A stretch of DNA of 64,000 nt from Kitasatospora aureofaciens (lineage in GTDB: Bacteria > Actinomycetota > Actinomycetes > Streptomycetales > Streptomycetaceae): assembly GCA_000720845.1 (NCBI GenBank), contig JODU01000005.1:124001-188000 (forward strand), read 5' to 3'. Shown here one piece after another: positions 34,223 through 43,260 of the stretch (positions are counted from its first letter, which is position 1; each line of letters starts with the position of its first letter). Under the pieces are notes generated by a model. The model saw only the letters and a program-made list of their open reading frames with translations. It was not told the DNA's origin and did not search any database. Both the position numbers and the translations under genes were made by a program.

Positions 34223-36919
34223 CTACACCCACGTTCGGGGGCGGTAACGATTGGCACGTTCCACCAGGTCGATCCTCTCCTCGCCGCCCCGCGCCAGCCG
34301 GGCCAGCGTGCGGTACGAACGCTCCAGGCCGAAGCGCAGGCCGCGTTCGTCCAGGCCGCTGCCGAGCAGCGTCCGTCCCCCGGCGGCGGGAGGGACGGAA
34401 CCCCGACCTCCGGAGAGTACCCAGTCCAGCGCGCAACCGAGGACCTCGACCGACAGCTGCTCGCGCCGCGCCGGATCCAGACCGTACACGTCCAGCGCCT
34501 CGACCTGCCGCGCGGCGGCGATCAGATCGTCCAGGAACTCCAGGTCGCCCGCCGCCGCGGTGCGCTGCCGCAGCCGCGCCCGCACGGCCGCCACGCGCGC
34601 CGCGGTGCAGTGCACGGACGACTCCGGCACCGACTCCAACGTCCGTACGGCGGCGGCCCGGTCACCGGCGGCCAGCTGCACCCGGGCAAGACCGAACGCC
34701 GCGCTGACGTGGCTCGGGTCGGAGGACCACACCAGCCCGTAGTACTCGGCGGCGTTGTCGAGCTGCCCCAGCACCTCCGCGCACAGGCCGAGCGCCAGCT
34801 TGGGCGCGATCTCGCCGGGGAAGGCGTCGTAGACCGCGTCGAAGGCCAGCGCGGCGTCCTCGTGGGCGCCTGTCACCAGCGCGGCCAGACCGCGGTACCA
34901 GACCACCCGCCAGTCGTCGGGGCGCTCACCCTCCAAGGACCCCAGCGCCTCCAGCGCGCCGGACGCGTCGCCGGTCTCCAACCGGGCCCGGATCTGCCGC
35001 AGCCGGGTCTCGGCCGACGGCGCCGGGGCCGCGGCCAGCGCGGTCAGCAGCTCGGCCGGCGCGGACGCCATGAGGCCCGCCAGGAAGCCCGCGTTGGGGT
35101 CACCGGCGTCGACCCGGGGGACCGGCAGCGCCAGCGACGCGGTGGGCGCGTCGGCCCCCTTGACCAGGCCGCCGGACCCGGAGCCGAGACCGCCGACCGA
35201 GCTGACCGCACCCGGCAGCGAGGCGCTCGCGCCCCCGGACGCGGCCACCGGCGCACCCGCGCCGACCGGCGGTGCGTGCGCGACGGTCCCGCCCGGCGCA
35301 CCCACGGCGGGGCCGGACGTGCCCGGCAGCGTGGGCGCGGCGCCCGGCCCGCCCGGCAGGGCCGCACCGGAGCCGCCCCGGCGTCCTCTCGGACTCGGCA
35401 CCCTGGCCCCAAGCCGCGACACCTCGCCGTCCAGACGCGGGAACAGCTCCGTGTCCGTGACCCGGACCTCGGGCCCGAACAGGGTGGAGACGGCGGGCCT
35501 GGCGCGGCCCGTCTGGAGCGAGACCACCTCGCGCAGCACGCCCGTCAACTGCTCCGCCATCTCCTGCGCGGAGGCGAACCTGCGGGCCGGGTCCGGGTCG
35601 GTGGCCCGCACCAGCAGCCGGTAGAACGACTCGTAGTGCCGGAAGACCTCGATGCTGTCGGGGTCGGGCAGCGAGTCCGCGTAGACGGTGGTGTAGCCCT
35701 GGAAGTCGAACGACAGCACGGCGAGCGTCCGCCCGACCGTGTACAGGTCGGACGCCACCGACGGGCCGACGTCGGCGACCTCCGGGGCCTGGTAGCCCAC
35801 CGTGCCGTAGATGGCGGACTCGTCGTCGTCCATGCGGCGCACCGCGCCCATGTCTATGAGCTTGAGCTGGTCCTCGGTCTGGATGGCGTTGTCGACCTTG
35901 AAGTCGCAGTACAGCAGCTTGCGGCTGTGCAGGTGGCCGAGCGCCTCCAGCGCCTCGATGCCGTACGCGCAGGCCTGCTCGACCGGCAGCGGGTCGCGCC
36001 GGCCCTGCGGGGAACGCCGGGCGTTGGCGATCTCCTTGAGCGACTTGCCGCCGACGTACTCCATGACGATGTAACCGTCGAGGGAGCCGGTGCGCTGGTC
36101 GAGGTGCTCGACGAAGTTGTAGATCCGCACGATGTTGGCGTGCTCGATCTCGGCGAGGAAGCGCCGCTCGGAGATCGCCGCCGCCATCGCGTCCTGGTCG
36201 CCCGTGTCCAGCAGGCCCTTGAGGACCACCCAGCGGTCGGAGACCGCCTTGTCGACGGCGAGGTAGACCCAGCCGAGGCCGCCGTGCGCGAGGCAGCCCA
36301 CCACCTCGTACTGGCCGTGCACCACGTCCCCGGCCTTCAGCTTGGGCACGAACGAGTACGGGTGGCCGCACTTGGTGCAGAAGCCCTCCGTGCGGCCCGG
36401 CCGCTCGCCGCGCGCCCGCCCGACCGGCGCCCCGCAGTCCGAACGGGAGCAGAACCGCTTGCGCTCGGGCACCTCCGGGTGGTCCATCACCATCTCGCGC
36501 GGGTCGGGCCGCGGCACCGCCGGTACCTCGACGAGACCGACACCGAGGCGCCCGCGCCTGGTGGAACCCGCGCCCGAACCGGAGCTGCGCACCGACACCG
36601 AACGCCCCGTGGAGCGGCCCGAGACCGCCCGGGAGAGCCGGCCGGACACCGAGCGCCTGGACTTCGACGAGCGCGACGACTGGGACGACGTACGCGTACT
36701 GCGGGCGCTGGAGCGTGAGCTGCCGCTGCCCGGTGAACCGCGTGAGCCCCGGCCCGCGCCCCCGCCTCCGGTGACGCCGGTCGGCGCGGAGCCGAGCGCG
36801 CCGCCCGCCGCGACGACCGGCGCGAGACCGCACGTGTCGCAGTACAGCTCGCCGCCGCCCATGTCCTCGTAGGTCCCACCGCAGCCGGGACGCTGACACG
36901 TCCGCCCTGCCTCACTCAT
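34223..36919 (-). CDS. pknG: PknG-like Ser/Thr kinase with zinc ribbons and TPR domain
   Basis: An 898-aa kinase with the PknG layout. It has ribbon 1 (C8, C13, C27, C30), a Ser/Arg/Gly-rich segment (40-125) and a rubredoxin-like ribbon 2 (C157, C162, C181, C184). The kinase domain runs from about 200 to 465 with glycine loop AHGGLGWVY, K234 (WVVLKG), YCDFKVDNAI in place of HRDLKxxN with D339, and DMG (D356) for DFG. A Pro/Ala linker follows, then TPR-like helices near 700-890. In mycobacteria PknG acts on GarA to control 2-oxoglutarate dehydrogenase and glutamate metabolism. GGGGAGG lies 7 bases before the ATG. Phosphatase and FHA genes follow. Confidence 0.94.
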   Translation of the reverse strand: MSEAGRTCQRPGCGGTYEDMGGGELYCDTCGLAPVVAAGGALGSAPTGVTGGGGAGRGSRGSPGSGSSRSSARSTRTSSQSSRSSKSRRSVSGRLSRAVSGRSTGRSVSVRSSGSGAGSTRRGRLGVGLVEVPAVPRPDPREMVMDHPEVPERKRFCSRSDCGAPVGRARGERPGRTEGFCTKCGHPYSFVPKLKAGDVVHGQYEVVGCLAHGGLGWVYLAVDKAVSDRWVVLKGLLDTGDQDAMAAAISERRFLAEIEHANIVRIYNFVEHLDQRTGSLDGYIVMEYVGGKSLKEIANARRSPQGRRDPLPVEQACAYGIEALEALGHLHSRKLLYCDFKVDNAIQTEDQLKLIDMGAVRRMDDDESAIYGTVGYQAPEVADVGPSVASDLYTVGRTLAVLSFDFQGYTTVYADSLPDPDSIEVFRHYESFYRLLVRATDPDPARRFASAQEMAEQLTGVLREVVSLQTGRARPAVSTLFGPEVRVTDTELFPRLDGEVSRLGARVPSPRGRRGGSGAALPGGPGAAPTLPGTSGPAVGAPGGTVAHAPPVGAGAPVAASGGASASLPGAVSSVGGLGSGSGGLVKGADAPTASLALPVPRVDAGDPNAGFLAGLMASAPAELLTALAAAPAPSAETRLRQIRARLETGDASGALEALGSLEGERPDDWRVVWYRGLAALVTGAHEDAALAFDAVYDAFPGEIAPKLALGLCAEVLGQLDNAAEYYGLVWSSDPSHVSAAFGLARVQLAAGDRAAAVRTLESVPESSVHCTAARVAAVRARLRQRTAAAGDLEFLDDLIAAARQVEALDVYGLDPARREQLSVEVLGCALDWVLSGGRGSVPPAAGGRTLLGSGLDERGLRFGLERSYRTLARLARGGEERIDLVERANRYRPRTWV

Positions 36920-36941
36920 GACGCTGCCTCCCCCTCGTCCC

Positions 36942-38276
36942 TCATGCGCCGGGCCCCGTCCGGTCCATCGGTCCGCCCTGACCGGGCACGCGCCGTTCGG
37001 TGCCGAGCAGTTCGGCCGCCGCGTGCTGGTAGCGCAGCACGGCCTGTTCGGCGACGCGCAGGTCGCAGGGCGCGCTCCACAGCATGCGGCGCGCCCTCTC
37101 GTACTTCTCGGCCAGCTCGGGGTCCTCGGCGTGGCCCAGCCGGGCCATCTTCGCCTTGTACGCGTCGAGCCGGCCGCGCAGCTCGGCACGGACCGCGAGC
37201 GGCGCGGTGACCGCCGTCAACGACTCCCGGGCCCGCAGCAGTTCGTCCTCCGCCTTCTCCTCCAGGGACTCCAGGAGCGGCGACAGCCGGTGCCACTGGG
37301 CGTGCCTGCGGTACTCGGCGGCCGCCGCGAGCTGCTCCTGGAGCGCGATCGGCGGCCCGCCGACGACCGGCACCTCCGTCGCGGCGATCTTCGCCAGCAC
37401 CTCGCCGCGCGCGGTACGGGCCTCGGCCAGCGTGCGGTCCGCGCGCGAGAGCACGTCCCGCAGCCGCACGATCCGCTGCTCGGCGTCCTGGCGCACGGCC
37501 AGCACCGCGTCGATCTCGCGGCGCACCTCCTCCAGGGCGCGCGCCTCCCGGTCGTACACCGTGGTGTCGGGACGGCCGCCGCCCGGTGCCGAACTGCCCT
37601 GGGAGGGCGTCCAGAAGGCCAGCGGGTCGGAGACCACCTGTTCCCGCAGCCGCGTCAGGGTGCGGGTGATCCGCTCCAGGTCGTCGCCGGCCGGGTGCTC
37701 GCCGGGGCGCACGCCCACGGAGTGGGCCAGCTTGCGGGTGCGCTGGAGCTCGGCGGCGAGTAGATCGATCCGCGCGGGCAGCGCCGACCACACCGCGTCG
37801 GCGGCGACCACCATGTCCAGGGAGGTCGCGTAGAGCTGGTTCATCCGGTCCACCAGCGTCACCAGCGAGTACCGCTCGCTGAGCCGGCCAGGGCCGCCGT
37901 TCGCGGTGGGCGCGTTGGCCGTGGCGGCGGCGCCGCCGGACACCGTGACGGCCTCGCCGCGCAGCAGTTCCGTCAGCTCCGCCAGGTCCTCGCGGCTGGA
38001 CCAGCGGCGCCGGGAGCGGATCTCCCGGGCGGTGCGCAGCGCGCTCGTGTAGGCGTCGAAGTAGGTCCACAGCAGCGTGATCGACGCCTCCGCGGCACTC
38101 CAGCGCTCGGCGGTGACGCCGGTCAGCTCGGCGCCCTCCAGGAGTCTGCGCCCCGCGTGGTCCTGGAGGGCGAGGAGCGAGGTCTCGATCGCCTCGTGCT
38201 CCGCGCCGAGCCGCGCCAGCGCACGGTCCACCTCGTCCCGGTCCATCACCGGCCCGGTGGGTCCCGTGTCGCCCAT
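36942..38276 (-). CDS. Coiled-coil protein of the pknG cluster, unknown function
   Basis: I do not recognise a named domain in this 444-aa protein. It is predominantly alpha-helical with long heptad-like stretches (EVRREIDAVLAVRQDAEQRIVRLRDVLSRADRTLAEARTARGEVLAKI, ESLEEKAEDELLRARESL), no signal peptide and no membrane span. It lies directly upstream of pknG (22-base gap) and after the glnH-like gene, so it probably is a structural partner of the kinase or of the membrane sensor. AGAGG stands before the ATG at 38276; the ATG at 38246 is an alternative. Confidence 0.8.
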   Translation of the reverse strand: MGDTGPTGPVMDRDEVDRALARLGAEHEAIETSLLALQDHAGRRLLEGAELTGVTAERWSAAEASITLLWTYFDAYTSALRTAREIRSRRRWSSREDLAELTELLRGEAVTVSGGAAATANAPTANGGPGRLSERYSLVTLVDRMNQLYATSLDMVVAADAVWSALPARIDLLAAELQRTRKLAHSVGVRPGEHPAGDDLERITRTLTRLREQVVSDPLAFWTPSQGSSAPGGGRPDTTVYDREARALEEVRREIDAVLAVRQDAEQRIVRLRDVLSRADRTLAEARTARGEVLAKIAATEVPVVGGPPIALQEQLAAAAEYRRHAQWHRLSPLLESLEEKAEDELLRARESLTAVTAPLAVRAELRGRLDAYKAKMARLGHAEDPELAEKYERARRMLWSAPCDLRVAEQAVLRYQHAAAELLGTERRVPGQGGPMDRTGPGA

Positions 38277-38331
38277 CGATCACCTCTCGCCGTCGCGGAC
38301 TTGCGTGTGCTCTGCCTTCGCCTGCGCCGCC

Positions 38332-39378
38332 TCAGCTCCTGCGCAGGTACCGCGGGGTCGGGGGCAGCGACTTCGCCGGGTCGTCCATGGTCTCCGACAG
38401 CCACTTCTCGTACGAGTGCTGCCACCCGTCGGCCCGGTCCGCGCGCCACTCCTCCAGGACCCGGTTGACCCGGCGTACCAGATCGTCGGCGTCCTTCTTC
38501 ATCGCCACGCCGTAGTACTCGGTCGTGAAGTCGTCGCCCTTCAGCTCGACCGTCGGGTCCTGCGCGGCCTGGCTCGCGGCGAGGGCGCCGTCGGTGACCA
38601 CCGCGTCCACCTCGCCGAGCTGGAGCCGCACCAGGCAGTCCAGTTGGTTGGGGACGGTGGTGCGCAGGTCGACGCCCTCGGCGAGGCTGCCGTCCTGCCG
38701 GCCCTGCTCCAGCGTGCTCAGCGCCGTCGAACCCGCCGCCGTGCAGATCTTCTTGCCGGCCAGCGTGCCGTCGTACCCCGTGATCTTCGAGGACTTGGGC
38801 GCCAGCACCTGCTGGCCGGTCCTGAAGTAGGGGGCGGAGAAGGCGACGTCCTCCAGCCGGTCGCAGTTGACGGTCATCGTGCGCACCACCATGTCGACCC
38901 GGCCGTCCTGGATCGCGGGGATGCGCTGGTCGGTGGGTATCGCCTTGAACTGCACCGCGTTCTCGTCGCCGAGAATGTCCTTCGCGATCCGGTGCGCCAG
39001 GTCGATGTCGAAGCCCTCCAGTTCGGCGTCGCCGCCGCTGTTCGGGTCGCGGTAGCCCCAGCGGTAGCTGTTCTGGTCGACGCCGACGATCAGCTTGCGC
39101 TTCTCGCCCTCGCGGGCGCGGATCGCGTCGATGGTGGGCCCGTCGTCCCCGGACGGGGCGAGGGTCTGCTTCTCCGGGTCCGTGCACTCCCTGGCGGCCC
39201 GCGCCTGGCTGCCGTGGGCGACGCCGTGGCCGTCGTCGTCCCCGCCGCCACCGCCCGTGCCGTGCCAGGGGACCATCGGCAGGAGCAGGGCCGCCAGCAC
39301 GGCGAGGACGCAGGCGAAGGCCATCGCACCTACGCCGCCCCAGCCCTTCAGGCCGGTCCGCAACCGTCCCGCACGCAT
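38332..39378 (-). CDS. glnH: GlnH-like amino-acid-binding protein, membrane-anchored
   Basis: A 348-aa extracytoplasmic binding protein. One N-terminal hydrophobic segment (AMAFACVLAVLAALLLPMV, about 16-35) acts as signal anchor; there is no lipobox cysteine. The periplasmic-binding-protein type 2 fold follows: KLIVGVDQNSYRWGYRDPNSGG, ELEGFDIDLAHRIAKDIL, VDMVVRTMTVNCDR, and LGEVDAVVTDG, as in glutamine/glutamate/aspartate binding proteins. In Mycobacterium GlnH senses amino acids for PknG through GlnX. The ATG at 39378 is 7 bases after AGGAGG; GTG 39429 behind GAAGGGG is a fair alternative. No transport permease or ATPase lies near, which supports a sensory role. Confidence 0.9.
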   Translation of the reverse strand: MRAGRLRTGLKGWGGVGAMAFACVLAVLAALLLPMVPWHGTGGGGGDDDGHGVAHGSQARAARECTDPEKQTLAPSGDDGPTIDAIRAREGEKRKLIVGVDQNSYRWGYRDPNSGGDAELEGFDIDLAHRIAKDILGDENAVQFKAIPTDQRIPAIQDGRVDMVVRTMTVNCDRLEDVAFSAPYFRTGQQVLAPKSSKITGYDGTLAGKKICTAAGSTALSTLEQGRQDGSLAEGVDLRTTVPNQLDCLVRLQLGEVDAVVTDGALAASQAAQDPTVELKGDDFTTEYYGVAMKKDADDLVRRVNRVLEEWRADRADGWQHSYEKWLSETMDDPAKSLPPTPRYLRRS

Positions 39379-39470
39379 CCTCACGCCTCCTCTCACGGGT
39401 CCTGCCTCCACGGGCCTCGCGGGCTTCACGGGCACCCCTTCCCACCGGTCCGCCGGGTCCACACCCCGCC

Positions 39471-40835
39471 TCACCGGTACTCCGACAGCCTGCGGCCGAT
39501 GCCTATGAGCGCGCCGGCCGCGCCCAGCGCGGCGAGCACGCCCGCGCCCTGGGGCAGGTAGCCCATGGCGTCCAGGCCGTCGCCCGCCGCCTGCTCGAAC
39601 TCCGCCTTCTCGTGCTTCAGGGCGGTGGCGAGGGCCTCGTCGACGCCGTCGAAGCACTCCACCGTGGCGCCGTCGCCGCCGATCACCAGGTTCAGCGCCT
39701 GCTGGTAGTTGCCGTTCTCGTCCTGCGTACGGGCCGAGGTGTGGCGCTTCTTCCACTCCGCCATGTCGCCGTTCGCCGTGTCGACCGGCTGTTCGCCCGC
39801 CTTGTCGTCGGCGAGGCGCGCGGCCTCGGCCAGCGCCTTGCCGAGGCCGTCCATGTTCTTGCCGAAGGCCAGGTCGTAGGAGTCGTACGTCGTGTCGCCC
39901 ACCTTGGTCGTCTCCGCGCCGCGGGAGACCAGGGTCAGGTTCTCGTTGCCCCTCGCCTTGAGGGAGGCGATGCGGGCCTCGTTCAGCGCGTTGAGGGAGC
40001 GCACGCCGTGCTCGTAGGAGTCGGTCAGGTTCGACCGCGCGACGCTGTGGCCGACGACCAGCCAGAGCAGCACCACCGTGGAGGCGGCGGTCGCGGCGAC
40101 CAGGCCGTGGTTCAGGACGCGGTTGGTGCGCCGGTAGTTCCGGTGCTGGGCCCAGGCCAGCGTGGCGAGCAGGACGACGCCGAGGGCGATCGCCGCCCAG
40201 GGGTAGGGCTTGGCGTCGCCGTAGTCGGCGCCCAGCCGCTGGTTCTCCTTCTTGTAGAGGTCCTCCGCCGCCGGGAGCATCTCCTTCTGCATCTTCTCGT
40301 TGGCGTAGCGCAGATAGGCGCCGCCGACCGGGAAGCCCTGCCGGTTGTAGGTGCGGGCGCGCTCGACCAGGCCCTTGTACTCCGGCAGCAGGCGGTTGAG
40401 CTTCGCGATGGTCGCCGCCGCCGGTGACTTCGGCTCGGAGTTGGCGGCGGCCGTCACCAGTCCGTCGGCGGCCGTACGGATACCGTTGTCGTAGCGCGTG
40501 CGGGAGTCCTGCGTCTCCTGGCCGCCGGCCAGGAAGCCGCTGGAGGCCGCGGTGTTGGCCTCGGCCAGGGAGCGGTAGATGTCGGCCGCGGCGGAGCTGA
40601 GCGGCTGGCTGCGGGTCAGCACGTCGTCGGCCGCCGCGGCCCGCTCGTTCATCTGCCAGGCGGTGACGGTGCCGAAGGCGACGACGAGCACGGCGAGCAC
40701 CGCGCCGATGATGCGCAGCCGCCCCGGCTCGGTGACCGCCGCCGCGCGCAGCCGGTCCACGCCCTCGGCGAAGGCGGTACGACGCGGCGCCGTGTCCGGC
40801 GGCGGTGGCGCGCTGATCTTCGGCGCTTGAGTCAC
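39471..40835 (-). CDS. glnX: GlnX-like membrane sensor of the pknG cluster
   Basis: A 454-aa membrane protein with four hydrophobic spans: IIGAVLAVLVVAFGTVTAW (about 43-61), YPWAAIALGVVLLATLAW (near 210), a third at TAASTVVLLWLVVGH (near 250) and AGVLAALGAAGALIGIG at the end. Two extracytoplasmic helical regions lie between spans 1-2 and 3-4, like chemoreceptor four-helix sensors. Mycobacterial GlnX has this arrangement and links GlnH to PknG. It is the first gene of the seven-gene cluster; GGGAGG precedes the GTG. The cytoplasmic N-terminus (PKISAPPPPDTAPRR) may contact the kinase. Confidence 0.88.
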   Translation of the reverse strand: MTQAPKISAPPPPDTAPRRTAFAEGVDRLRAAAVTEPGRLRIIGAVLAVLVVAFGTVTAWQMNERAAAADDVLTRSQPLSSAAADIYRSLAEANTAASSGFLAGGQETQDSRTRYDNGIRTAADGLVTAAANSEPKSPAAATIAKLNRLLPEYKGLVERARTYNRQGFPVGGAYLRYANEKMQKEMLPAAEDLYKKENQRLGADYGDAKPYPWAAIALGVVLLATLAWAQHRNYRRTNRVLNHGLVAATAASTVVLLWLVVGHSVARSNLTDSYEHGVRSLNALNEARIASLKARGNENLTLVSRGAETTKVGDTTYDSYDLAFGKNMDGLGKALAEAARLADDKAGEQPVDTANGDMAEWKKRHTSARTQDENGNYQQALNLVIGGDGATVECFDGVDEALATALKHEKAEFEQAAGDGLDAMGYLPQGAGVLAALGAAGALIGIGRRLSEYR

Positions 40836-40962
40836 TGCTGACCTCCCCCGTGGTCATCCGTCGCCGCAAGTATCGCTGTCCGCACCGACATTCGCACCGG
40901 CCTTCGCCCGATCTTGATGTGATCCCGGTGCAACGCACCACCCCTGCCCATGAATACGCCAC

Positions 40963-40994
40963 GGGAACCGGTTCGGTTCCCCGTACCGGTTCCC
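40963..40994 (-). terminator. Terminator of the csn operon
   Basis: GGGAACCGG (40963-40971) and CCGGTTCCC (40986-40994) form a 9-bp stem over a 14-base loop, 32 bases beyond the csnK stop on the minus strand. Confidence 0.7.
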
Positions 40995-41025
40995 GGTCGT
41001 CGTCACGGCGGGCGACGCGGACGGC

Positions 41026-41997
41026 TCAGGCGGCGAAGTGCTCCCGGACCCGCTCACGGGCCCCGGGCGCCGCACCCATGTGGTCGAGGCCCAGCAGCAC
41101 CGCGCCCAGGACGGGCGGGGCCGTCACCACCCGGGGCACGGCCTTGGGGGCACGGGCCGCCAGCAGCTCCCGTATCCGCTCGTCGAGCCGCGGATGCCGG
41201 GCCGCCAGCACACTGCCGCCCAGCAGGACCGGCGCGGGTTCGGCCAGCAGGTCGAGGCGGGTCAGCGCGACGGTGGCCATGGCCACCACCTCGTCGGCCT
41301 GCCGGTCCACGACGGAGCGGGCGAGCGGGTCGCCGCCGGCCGCCGTGGCGAACAGCACCGGGGTCAGCTCGTGCCGCCGTACCGGCTCGATCCGCCGCAG
41401 GTGGAGGGCCTCGATGAGGGCGTACATCGAGTCGAGGCCGAAGTGGGCCGGCAGGGTGCGGGCCAGTTCCGTGGGCCCGCCCCGGCCGTCCTCCGCGCGT
41501 GCGGCGTGCCACAGCGCCTCCTCCGCCAGCCCCCAGCCGCCGCCCCAGTCGCCGGAGATGCGGCCGATGGCCGGGAAGCGGGCGGTGCGGCCGTCGGGGC
41601 GCATGCCGACGCAGTTGACGCCCGCCCCGCACACCACGGCGACCCCCAGCGGCTCGGCGACGCCCGCCCGCAGGATCGCGAACGTGTCGTTGCGCACCTC
41701 GACGCTCGTGCCCCACGCGCGCGCGTGCAGCGCGGCGGCCAGCTGCTCCTCCTCCACCGGCAGGTCGGCGTTGGCCAGGCACGCCGACACGTGGTCGACG
41801 GAGGTGACCCCGGCCGCCGCGAAGGCCCGGGCCACCGCGTCCGCCAAGGCGTCCACGGCCCGTTCGACGCCGACCGCGGGCGGCCGGAAGGCCCCGCCGC
41901 GGGCCGTGCCGAGGACCTTCCCGTCGGCCGCCACCACGGCCACGTCGGTCTTGCTGTTGCCCGCGTCGACGGCGAGGACGCTCCCGGTCAGGCCCAC
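41026..41997 (-). CDS. csnK: BadF/N-acetylglucosamine-kinase-type sugar kinase CsnK
   Basis: A 323-aa ASKHA kinase. LAVDAGNSKTDVAVVAADGKVLG is the phosphate 1 motif, PLGVAVVCGAGVNCVG the phosphate 2 motif, and GRISGDWGGGWGLAEEALWHAARAEDG is the GlcNAc-kinase-like block. The adenosine motif is VLLGGSVLAARH. It is expected to phosphorylate glucosamine or GlcNAc released from chitosan oligosaccharides. Start GTG 41997 overlaps csnH by 10 bases. Last gene of csnR-csnEFGHK; order agrees with Streptomyces csnR-K as I recall. Confidence 0.9.
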   Translation of the reverse strand: MGLTGSVLAVDAGNSKTDVAVVAADGKVLGTARGGAFRPPAVGVERAVDALADAVARAFAAAGVTSVDHVSACLANADLPVEEEQLAAALHARAWGTSVEVRNDTFAILRAGVAEPLGVAVVCGAGVNCVGMRPDGRTARFPAIGRISGDWGGGWGLAEEALWHAARAEDGRGGPTELARTLPAHFGLDSMYALIEALHLRRIEPVRRHELTPVLFATAAGGDPLARSVVDRQADEVVAMATVALTRLDLLAEPAPVLLGGSVLAARHPRLDERIRELLAARAPKAVPRVVTAPPVLGAVLLGLDHMGAAPGARERVREHFAA

Positions 41998-43253
41998 GCC
42001 AGGTGCTCCCGGTTGTGCGCGATCAGCCGGTCGGTGAGCTGCTCGGCGTACGCGTGCTGGCCGACGAGGGGGTGGGCGAGCAGCGCCCGGAAGACCCGGT
42101 CCCGGCCGCCGCGCAGGGCCGCGTCCAGGGCCAGGTCCTCGTACGCGGTCACGTGCGCCATGAGCCCCGCGTACAGCGGGTCCACCCGCGCCACCGGCAG
42201 CGGGGAGGCGCCCTTGCCGCCCACCGCCGCCGGCACCTCGATCACCGCGTCGTCGGGGAGGAAGGGCAGCGTGCCCCGGTTGCAGGTGTTCACCACCTGG
42301 TACGGCGAGCCCGCGCCGCCGAGCAGGGCGGCGGCGAGGTCGACGGCGGCCTCGGAGTAGTAGGCGCCACCGCGCTGGGCGAGCAGCGCGGGCTTCTCGT
42401 CCAGGGCCGGGTCGCCGTACATCCGAAGCAGCCGCCGTTCCATCTCCGCCACCTCGGCGGCCCGGGACGGCTTGGTGCGCAGCTCGTCCACGACCTCGTC
42501 GTGGGCGTAGTAGTAGCGCAGGTAGTAGGAGGGGACGACGCCCAGGCGGTCCAGCAGCGGCCGGGGCAGGCGCAGGTCGGCGGCGACCGTCTCCCCGTGC
42601 TCGGCCAGCAGCCGGGGCAGCACGTCCTCGCCCTCAGGACCGCCGAGCCGTACGCCGGTCTCCCAGGTGAGGTGGTTGAGTCCCACGTGGTCCAGGTGGA
42701 CGTCGGCGGGTGCCACCCCGAGCAGCGCGGCGAACTTGCGCTGGAGCCCGATCGCCACGTTGCACAGCCCGACCGCGCGGTGCCCGGCCCGGAGCAGGGC
42801 GCGGGTGACGATGCCGACCGGGTTGGTGAAGTCGATGATCCAGGCGTCCGGGTTGGCCCGGCGCACCCGCTCGGCGATGTCGAGCACCACCGGCACCGTG
42901 CGCAGCGCCTTGGCGAGGCCGCCCGCGCCGGTCGTCTCCTGGCCGACGCAGCCGCACTCCAGCGGCCAGGTCTCGTCCTGCTGCCTGGCGGCCTGGCCGC
43001 CGACGCGCAGCTGGAGCAGGACCGCGTCGGCGCCGTCGACGGCCGCGTCCAGGTCGGAGGTGGTGACCACGCGGCCGTCGTGCCCCTGCTTGGCGAAGAT
43101 GCGTCGGGCGAGGCCGCCCACCAGCTCCAGCCGGTCCGCCGCCGGGTCGACGAGGACCAGCTCCTCGACGGGCAGCGTGTCCCGCAACCGGGCGAAGCCG
43201 TCGATCAGTTCGGGCGTGTAGGTCGAACCGCCGCCGACCACGGTGAGTTTCAT
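41988..43253 (-). CDS. csnH: GH4-family glycosidase CsnH
   Basis: A 421-aa NAD- and metal-dependent glycoside hydrolase of family 4. VVGGGSTYTPELIDGF is the NAD-binding N-terminus, IIDFTNPVGIVTRAL and GLCNVAIG the NAD/Mn region with metal-ligand Cys, and LDHVGLNHLTW the histidine ligand. Family 4 cleaves by a redox-elimination mechanism; many act on 6-phospho-beta-glucosides. Within this operon it probably hydrolyses imported chitosan oligosaccharides. ATG 43253; csnG stops 7 bases upstream, so they are co-transcribed. Confidence 0.92.
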   Translation of the reverse strand: MKLTVVGGGSTYTPELIDGFARLRDTLPVEELVLVDPAADRLELVGGLARRIFAKQGHDGRVVTTSDLDAAVDGADAVLLQLRVGGQAARQQDETWPLECGCVGQETTGAGGLAKALRTVPVVLDIAERVRRANPDAWIIDFTNPVGIVTRALLRAGHRAVGLCNVAIGLQRKFAALLGVAPADVHLDHVGLNHLTWETGVRLGGPEGEDVLPRLLAEHGETVAADLRLPRPLLDRLGVVPSYYLRYYYAHDEVVDELRTKPSRAAEVAEMERRLLRMYGDPALDEKPALLAQRGGAYYSEAAVDLAAALLGGAGSPYQVVNTCNRGTLPFLPDDAVIEVPAAVGGKGASPLPVARVDPLYAGLMAHVTAYEDLALDAALRGGRDRVFRALLAHPLVGQHAYAEQLTDRLIAHNREHLAWA

Positions 43254-43260
43254 GCAGACA

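Noticed and set aside
31304..36718. An open frame of about 1800 codons opposite the pknG cluster
   Set aside because: It is the antisense shadow of GC-rich genes with strong third-position bias; its translation is compositionally random Arg/Gly/Ala/Val without motifs.
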